A stretch of DNA of 64,000 nt from Sphagnum compactum. Lineage: Eukaryota; Bryophyta; Sphagnopsida; Sphagnales. Shown here piece after piece: positions 56,801 through 64,000 of this stretch; position 1 is the first letter of the stretch; each line of letters begins with the position of its first letter. Below the pieces are notes generated by a model, which was not told the DNA's origin, ran no database searches, and saw nothing but the letters and a program-made list of their open reading frames with translations. The position numbers were made by a program, and so were the translations under genes. Where the stretch lies: the NCBI GenBank assembly GCA_965153455.1, contig OZ234495.1, positions 24,424,875-24,488,874 of the forward strand, written 5' to 3'.

Positions 56801-59800
56801 TGTCGCCACATTATTTGGGAATGTCCTCACCATGGGCTTGTACCCTACACATTATAAATTTTTGGAGTTACAATTCCACTTAATTTTGCACTAATGCATA
56901 TCTACCATTTATATTATACAAAATTAATACCTAGAGTTAAATAATGGAAATCTCACTTTCATTTGAATTTCCTACATGTCTATATGACCTTTGAATAACC
57001 CTTATTTTTAGAGATATTCAAATCTTTCATGTGCTTTAGAACATTCTCAATGACACCTTGCACACTATGTTTTGGATGACAAATAGGAAAATGTATGCTA
57101 ATTTAAAGCAATAAAATGGCTTTAGGTTAATACTTGTGCACATGATGTATTTGTAAAATGTAGTACACTGACACCTAGCTTTTTTTTATTGCTAAAATAA
57201 AATTATTAGTTTAGATGATATTATTTAAATAATCTCTCACCTTTTATTGTCCTAATTTTCATATATGTGGGTGGGCCTTGGGAAATAATAAATTTACATG
57301 TAACAAAAAAGGAAGCAACTTGGAATCCAACACAATAAATTAAACAAATCATGTGAGCAACATCATCACACTTAAATAACATTATTAATGAGCAAAGTAC
57401 ATTTTGCAACTTATAATGGAACCCACCAACACCACCATCTATCAACAACTTGCATTTCAATGCAACATTGATAGCAAACAATTAGAAACACACAAACTTT
57501 CCCCATGAAAATGGATACAACTTGATTATCCATCTTTCCAATATTCTTATTCATGTATCATCCCAATTTTTCCAAGCTCCTTATAAAATCATCTTTCAAA
57601 ACATAAGCTTTGGCCCATAGTTTTTTAAAAAACACCCTTCTCTTTCCAAACCCAAGTACCCTTATCATATACAAAATTCTCAAACAACAACATTCCCATT
57701 CCCAAAAAACAAATTAAATTCATGAGTTTGCTAACACACAAATGAATGTATATTAACCTAGTCGACCCATGACCTAGACTCAATCATCATCTCCATTCCT
57801 CATGCCACCATTAAGGAAAACAACTTACAAGCATCTAAATTTGTCCCCAGTAGTCATGCATCTTGCGTAACAAAAAAAAAAAACCATTAGCTTCAAATGT
57901 TTTGCACCAAAAGGAAAACAAATATATCTTTACACACTTGCACACAATATGTTCCAATCCCCTTGTCATATCCTCCTTTGCACCATTTATTTTTTTCCAT
58001 CCACATTATTTCCATCACAATCTTCTCAACACCAACATCATCACCAAACTTCTAGCCTCACATGATATAGGATTACCATCATCAACATCCTTCATAGGTG
58101 CAAAGACAAAAACTCCAAAAGTCACCATCACCAATAGGCTTTTCAAAAACTTAAAAACCTTATAATGTTTATTAATTAGTTGGACTTTTTTTGAGTTCAC
58201 ATGCCATCTTGGATGTGAAAAATATTGTTGGAGGCCCAAATACCAAGTATTGGTGAGATTATTTTCATTCCATTTTTAAAAAAATCATCATTTGAAAGAA
58301 AAACACATCCCTATAGAAATTCCTTAAGCTTATATGTCCTTCCATGCTAGATTTACTCATGTTAGCCAACCTGACTAATGGGGGAAAGGGATAATTATCA
58401 CTTTAGTCAAGGAGCTGATGCCTCATATGATGATTAAAATATGATCAATTGCATGTATGATTTTATGTTTCAACAATGTTTTTTTTTGGCAATTTGGTTC
58501 CATTCCACGAATTATTCCACAACTTACAAAAAAATTAAAGGACATATAAAAACAATGCATCATTTTTGGCAATGTAAAAATGATATTATTTTATTATAAT
58601 TGTTTTGCACAATGAGTAGTTTTGGAAACACTTAATGAATTGCATTATCAAAGTATTCTAGCAGTAGTTGCACTAATGTGCTATTAAAGGGTTTGGTTTT
58701 TTCATAAAAACAGTGTCCTTTGCCCATGTTTTGAATGAACTAATAACCCACTTGCACATTTTGAATGTGATTAAAATGAATTAAAGAATACATGACCCAA
58801 CACCCACCAATCCACCGTCCATTAACATCCATTGTGATTGAGTTGTGAATGAACCACAAAAGAGTTACCTCAATAGCCTATCAAGTGTGAACCTACTATT
58901 TCCACCTCAAACTACTTAGATAATTATATTCGTAAACAGGAAAAACATCCTAGGTAAATAGGCATGCATTGTAAGTGGTTACTATGCAAGTAGGTTTGGC
59001 ACTTGGTGGTTATTAAGTAGGTGAATACATGTGGATGGTTAGTACATAGCTAATAGCTATCCTTTATGGTTACTTATGGAACATGAATAAAATGAAAAAG
59101 TTACAATGTTTTCCTCATCTACAAGGTAAGGGTGTAAGTATATATTGAATGCCCTACCATGTATTATCTTATGGACAATAAAACACTATGTCCAAAACAA
59201 AATTCAAGAATGGAATATAATTTCAAAGCCTAATTCTTCCAAGTTCTTTTGTGTCCATGCAAATGTAAATCAATCATGAGAATAAATAAACATGGATTAT
59301 TGGGTTTCATTGATAAAATGCCCTTTGGTCCAAGTAGAAGATGTACAATTTAATAACGTATTTAATGAACAAATTTGAAATATTTACCATATAATAGTGT
59401 AATTGTTTGGGTATTTTTTCAATATAATATATGTTATCGTGTAGGAACATTTGAGTAAATGGCTTATTAATTGTGACCTTAAAAATGAAGATGGCAATGA
59501 ATTTAAATTTTTAAAATGAACTTGTTTCATCCTTCACAACAAGTAATGATATTTGAGGAGACAAATTAATTCTTAAAAATGTGACTTTTAATTCAATGAT
59601 TGAATTCAAAAATGTTAAATATCTCAACATATTCTAGCAAGGTATTTGATAAGCTTTGAAAAAGTATATCACTAATAAATGTCAATAACAAGTTCCAAAT
59701 GTTTTCATGTCCGAGATATCAATTTGAAAATTTGCAAGTTTCATCACATGTTATCATTGGGTTGAACACTAAGATCTATTCATGTTGAAAGTAACATGTC

Positions 59801-59989
59801 TTTTGAATGAAAGTGTTTAAGAAGGCTTGGACTCCATCACTCATTATTGAAACGGGCATGGTGATGTGTAGAGCTTTTCATGAGCATGAACATTAAATAA
59901 AGTCCTCACAAATAAGGTAGGTTAGATGATGAGTCATGAAATATGTTGTTTGGCAAGTAGGGAATTGACATTAGTTGTGGAAACACTTG
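53896..59989. other. AT-rich noncoding stretch, no gene seen
   Basis: About 6 kb without a recognisable coding, RNA or mobile feature. Frames (for example 55,757-55,993 and 57,221-57,481 minus, 57,863-58,165 plus) carry no motifs. About 58,930-59,060 has loose AAGTAGGT/TAGCTA words in the TAGG style. Confidence 0.5.
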
Positions 59990-60372
59990 TGTTGAAATTC
60001 ATTCTAACGCTTAAAAAAGGGGAATGTACACTCCTTCCCATAGTGGGTTTCCTACCAAGCTTTTTTAATGTGTTTAAAACATCAACAACAAAATGAGATG
60101 TCACTCTTGTTGTTGATGAAAATTCACTCTCAATGCTTTACAAAGGGTAATATACACTCCTTCCCATAGTGAGTTTCCCACCAAAGCTTCTTTTAACATG
60201 TTTAAAATATCAAACGCCAAAATGAGACATCACTCTTCTTGTTGTTGTTGAAATTCACTCTCAATGCTTGAAAAAAGGGGAATGTACACTCCTTCCCATA
60301 ATGGGTTTAGGATCAACCTTCTTTAAGGTGTTCAAAACATCAACCCCAAACAAAATGAGACATCACTCCTTG
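59990..60372. repeat. Three-copy minisatellite (126-132 bp unit)
   Basis: CACTCCTTCCCATA(G/A)TG(G/A)GTTT occurs at about 60,031, 60,157 and 60,289. Each copy is preceded by GAAATTCA(T/C)TCT and followed by a GTTTAAAA(C/T)ATCAA-type word and ATGAGA(T/C)(G/A)TCACTC. (GTT)n runs at the copy joints expand from two to four units. Confidence 0.92.
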
Positions 60373-60539
60373 CTAAGCAAATTGTGACCAAATGTAATGC
60401 AATTTGCATTATGCAAAAACTCATTTCCTCACATTCAACTCCTTTGTTGAAACTGATGTGCACATGTGGACATAGAAAATTAACATACCAATTAAGACAT
60501 CCAGAAATATGGCTATAGTCAATGGGCAGTGGAAGGTTT

Positions 60540-60767
60540 CATTCCAGTCCAGGGGAAAAAGAAAAGAAAAGAAAAGAACCGGCGGTTCTGTAACCGAACC
60601 GCCCGCCCAGCACTGGCTGGAAACTTGGGAGGGGCGGGGGGAGGGATTGAGTGGGGTCAGAGCTGGTGAGTGCAAAGGGTCAAAAGCTGAGAGTTATTGT
60701 GAAGCCCATTAATGGGTGTTGTCAGAGTGCAAGATATGCACAGAGCCCACCAAGATACGCCTCTTCA

Positions 60768-60801
<34 letters not shown>

Positions 60802-60990
60802 TCTGCTCATGACGTGCACAGCACAGGAAGCAAAGTACTTACACATTGCAGAAGCAGCATCTGGTCAAAGTGAGCTGCCCCACTCACTCATCCTTTCCAA
60901 TCCCCAACTCCGCTTTCCACTAGTACTAGGCCTACTACTACTCCTACTACTCTCTGACTGACTTATTACTTACTGCTTTGTCTCCAGAGT
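60540..60990. other. GC-rich island with AACCGG dyad and (CTGC)n
   Basis: An (AAAAG)n run (60,555-60,577) leads into AACCGGCGGTTCTGTAACCG, whose GGCGGTTC pairs with the following GAACCGCC as a stem. GGGGCGGGGGG-type sequence follows, and (CTGC)8 at 60,768-60,800. The dyad word is shared with the 49.7 and 63.5 kb repeats. Overlapping short frames on both strands lack domains. It could be part of a decayed inverted-repeat element or a former promoter region. Confidence 0.45.
60768..60800. repeat. (CTGC)8 microsatellite
   Basis: Eight CTGC units without interruption inside the GC-rich island. Confidence 0.95.
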
Positions 60991-61169
60991 ACTTCATCAT
61001 TCCCAAGGTGATTTTTTCCCTTCTTCTCTCCTCTGCCAAGTTGCCAACTGGTTTTGGTCCTGGGATTTTTATTTTTTTTACTTTTTCCTTTCTTCTTCTT
61101 CTTCTTTCTCGTGCACATTGGCAATGAGTGTTTCTTTTTAAAGATTTTTTTTAATGAAAAAAAATGTAG

Positions 61170-61450
61170 CTTGAGTGGCAATCATCTATAGGAAGATGTA
61201 GTGTAAAATAAAAGGCAATTATACTGTGGACTATTTAGGCAAAGTCTGGGTATAAACTAGATATGAAATAGGTACAAATCTTTTGATCAACCTTTTGTAT
61301 TTATGGTAATCATCCCTAGGGAAATTTAGGCAAATCTTGAATCAACCTTCTATGTTTTATGGCTACACACTGAAAACCAAGTTTAGAAATATGATGTTGA
61401 CGATTATTATTTTTCTCAATTTTGGTGATTGAAACCCTCCAAAATTTGAA
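61170..61450 (+). repeat. Dispersed repeat family S, copy 3
   Basis: CTATAGGAAGATGT, TTTAGGCAAAGTCTGGGTAT, TATGGCTACACACTGAAAAC and TTTTGGTGATTGAAACC are in family order. An internal duplication of the GGCAAA(G/T)TCT part is seen at 61,231 and 61,327. Confidence 0.6.
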
Positions 61451-61639
61451 AATGAAGTGCTTTTGGAGGTTTCAATCATCCACAAGTGAATAATATTAAT
61501 TAATCATCTTCAAACTTTCTTTTGTTTGGTTTCAATTTGTAGCCAGAAACACTATTGTGTCAATCCCCTTCACTTCTCATTGTCCACAACTGTTAATGAA
61601 ACAACAAAGATGTCTCATAACAATTTAGGTATGGACCAA

Positions 61640-62018
61640 TGTTGGGTGGTTCTTGGATTTTGGACCCAACCTTCATTGGGAGTCATACCGGTTATATAGG
61701 CATATAACCAATCAAAGGCCAGAAATCCTACCCTTGGCCTGTCAAAAACTTGACAAAATTTGATGTTCTTTCATGAAACCTGATCATTCCAAGAGAATGT
61801 GGTTTTTCTCACACAAAAGACCACGACTCTCGACCCCTTTGTGAGGTAAACTATGTGATTCCATCCATTATAATGTAGGCATACATTACATTAAAATGAT
61901 AATTTAACACTAGGTAATGGAACATGTAATATAAATTGTAAGGTTTGATGGTGATTCTTTGAGGTTTTTGAAATACCCAAAACCAACAATTCTTTGAAAA
62001 ATCAAAGAACCACCCAAC
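61640..62018. mobile_element. MITE-like element (379 bp)
   Basis: The left end TGTTGGGTGGTTCTTGGATT (then TT) and the right end, reverse-complemented TGTTGGGTGGTTCTTTGATT (then TT), match at 21 of 22 positions. The interior is noncoding. Flanks (ACCAA and CTACT) do not show an obvious direct duplication. The high TIR identity suggests a younger insertion than the 46-kb pair. Confidence 0.75.
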
Positions 62019-63380
62019 ACTACTATAGTTCTGGTAGTCTCACAAACACAAAACTAAGGTATTCCCCGACCAACTGAACTTTGTTCACACTGAGCCAGTT
62101 CCATCACAAAGTTCAAACTCAATATATGTTTTTGACTACCTAATGATTTTTCCTAACCTAGATAAAGCCTAATTCAAAGTCACTTGAGAAAATCAAATAA
62201 AACTTGTGACAAAGGGAGAGCCCTTCCCTTTCAAGGTGTGTGTATTTTAACTTTGATCAAATGTCCATGGGATTCAACTTTCATGATTTCTACATTGTGA
62301 TGTTCCATACGGTATTGGCACCACCTAATAATACCATCCTTTATTGGCTTGGGGAACTTGGAGAAAGTATTGATATGGTTGAAATGGACCTTTGTAATGT
62401 GTTTTCTCATGCTTAGAATAAAGAAAGAAAGACCCATTAATTTCTAAGTGTTTTTTATTAAACTTTGAAAAGAATCCATATAGCTTGTTTTATTCATTTA
62501 CTTACATGATGATGGGTTTTCCCCACCCTCAATCTTCTTCTCATTGATGCAATTATGAGTAAGTACATCCATGATGTTTTCATTCAAGTACCTACATGGG
62601 TGTTTTTTTTTTTCTATAAAATTCCCACCTATTAAGTAGTGAGTGAATAATAAAGACCCCTCCCCCCAAACCTACTCCTCCCTTCTCCCCCACTAGTTAG
62701 CCTTGAGCAAAAGCAAAGCCTTTCCACCACCACCATCATCATCATCATCATAAGCCTTCCTACCACTGTCTTGCATGCAGCATTGTCCCTACTTGGTCAA
62801 TATTGTAATGCTTGGCTTTGTAAAGAGTTGTTGGCCAATAGGGAAGAGAGAGGTACAATCCCATAATTCTTTGGCATTATTATAAATGACAAAATAAAAA
62901 CCCTCACTTACATGAATCTCCTTATTAATGCATTGCATTTACCCTCCCCCTCCTTTTTTGGCCCCCTTTTCCACTCAAATGGCTGGCTTTCTTATCCATG
63001 CAATTAAGGGGTTCCAGGATATCTAAAGTACCTTAACAAAAAAGGGCCCTCAAATCAAATACATCAAAAGGGTAGGTACTATTTACCCAGTGCCAGACCT
63101 AAAATGCAAAAGAAAAACTTTCAAACCATCGTCACCACTGCAATAGAGAGGTTTGTCCTGATTTGTTGCAGGGCAATATGGCTGCTGGCAGCTGCCCTTA
63201 ATAGAGAGCAAGAGCAAGCCCATAGGCTGCCACCTTTTTTTTTCAAGGCTGCCCGTAATTGGTGGCCCGTAGGCAAGGACGGAGGGAGGGCCAAATTCCA
63301 GGATCTCTGTGGGCAGCAAAACAACAGCTGCAGTAGCAGGGATGATGAGATGCTCTCCCTACCGGGATGTTGACCAGGGG
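62019..63380. other. Noncoding stretch, no gene seen
   Basis: (CCA)(CAT)n at 62,725-62,752 and several C-rich runs (62,661-62,668, 62,943-62,949) are present. The overlapping frames at 63,083-63,444 on both strands have no domains. Confidence 0.45.
62725..62752. repeat. (CCA)n(TCA)n microsatellite
   Basis: Four CCA-type units followed by about five CAT units. Confidence 0.93.
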
Positions 63381-63660
63381 TTGGGCGGTTATCAGAAACA
63401 TGAACAGACCCTGATTGGTTATCAGGGCGGCTCTCAGAGTTCATTACAAAACATTGTGACTGACAGTTTTTCTGATCATGAAATAAGCTCTCAGAGTGAG
63501 AACCGGAGGTTCCCTTCTTTTGAAAACAGCTTTAAAACCAGAACCGGTGGTTCTTTGGTTCCGCAATGATCGAGAAGCCCCCACTCACTTCTTGCTGGGA
63601 TCATTTATAGAAACTGGAACTGGCGGTGACGAACAAAATCAAATACCCGCCCAAACGCGT
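63380..63660. repeat. AACCGG/GGTTCT-rich repeat, copy 2
   Basis: GGGCGGTTATCAGAAACATG and TTGGTTATCAGGGCGGCTCT align with 49,660-49,710. Later GAGAACCGGAGGTTCCC and CCAGAACCGGTGGTTCTTTG are dyads of the same word, as at 49.7 and 60.6 kb. Ends are not defined. Confidence 0.6.
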
Positions 63661-64000
63661 GTATGTATTGACCGGATGTTGCAAAAGGAGTGAGATCCAA
63701 AGGCCCTAGCAAGGAGGGACAGTTTTATGAAAAACTTCTCGTCCTGGTTTTGACACAAAACTTGGTTTAAAATTTAGAATAGGTTCTTCAGGTGTGGGTT
63801 TGAGCCTGCTTCTTCCAACTTTTTAAATCATGTGGTTCTGGTTTTGGCACATTTTTCATATTTAGCAATTGTTTTACCACAGTTTGAAAACTAGGTCTGG
63901 TTACATGGACATATTACACATTCCTTAAGACTGGAGATTATCAAATATATATATTTTTTAATTCTTAAAATATATATATAATTTAAAATTAAAATTGAGA
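63661..64000. other. Noncoding window end
   Basis: No feature is seen apart from TA-rich runs near 63,946-63,980. Confidence 0.5.

Overview
The window looks like nuclear DNA of a land plant with a large, repeat-rich genome. A gymnosperm or similar lineage is possible, but the sequence does not fix the species. It is strongly AT-rich and has no intact protein-coding gene that I recognise. It carries decayed Ty3/gypsy retrotransposon pieces, MITE-like and CACTA-like elements, many old minisatellites, plant-type telomere motifs, and a plastid DNA fragment inserted in the nucleus. There are no operons, ribosome binding sites or other bacterial signals. Almost all open reading frames are short, hydrophobic or Lys/Asn/Ile-rich translations of AT-rich noise.

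Layout. 1-9.5 kb: AT-rich noncoding DNA with a GT microsatellite, a dispersed repeat (4.56-4.72 kb), a CCTAGG/TAGGTA cluster (5.8-5.9 kb) and a short minus-strand coding relic (6.2-6.5 kb). 9.5-12.7 kb: a ~150-165 bp minisatellite split by a ~2.5 kb CACTA-like insertion. 12.7-19.7 kb: AT-rich DNA with two SINE-like tRNA-derived segments and a 1 kb AATAACC-type minisatellite. 19.7-20.5 kb: minus-strand relic of a Ty3/gypsy integrase. 22.42-22.86 kb: nuclear plastid insertion holding the 5' exon of trnI-GAU and the first part of its group II intron. A perfect 24-bp-arm hairpin follows at 23.1 kb.

26.0-28.1 kb: a dyad-rich minisatellite that switches orientation, then a CACTA-like terminus and a TAGG/CCTA array. 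28.14-32.11 kb: the largest coding relic, on the minus strand, of an unrecognised protein with a basic N-terminal part and a coiled coil. 32.15-33.06 kb: an LTR-like segment, followed by Ty3/gypsy integrase and protease relics (33.7-35.1 kb) lacking the reverse transcriptase between them. A diverged copy of the LTR-like segment lies at 41.6-41.9 kb. 35-46 kb: noncoding, with further TAGG clusters, a 199-bp tandem duplication, a GC-rich island with a TC microsatellite, and a short telomere-like run.

46-64 kb is somewhat less AT-rich and dense in short inverted-repeat elements. These are two inverted ~200-bp MITEs at 46.1-46.6 kb, a Tourist-like MITE with TAA target duplications at 49.95-50.61 kb, a relative at 50.92-51.23 kb, and another MITE at 61.64-62.02 kb. 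Two dispersed repeat families, small tandem duplications and microsatellites fill the rest. The region reads as layered insertion and decay, not as a functional gene cluster. No convincing new enzymatic system is present. The points most worth following are the plastid insertion, the dated transposon insertion inside the minisatellite, and the ~4 kb relic of an unknown protein beside an LTR.
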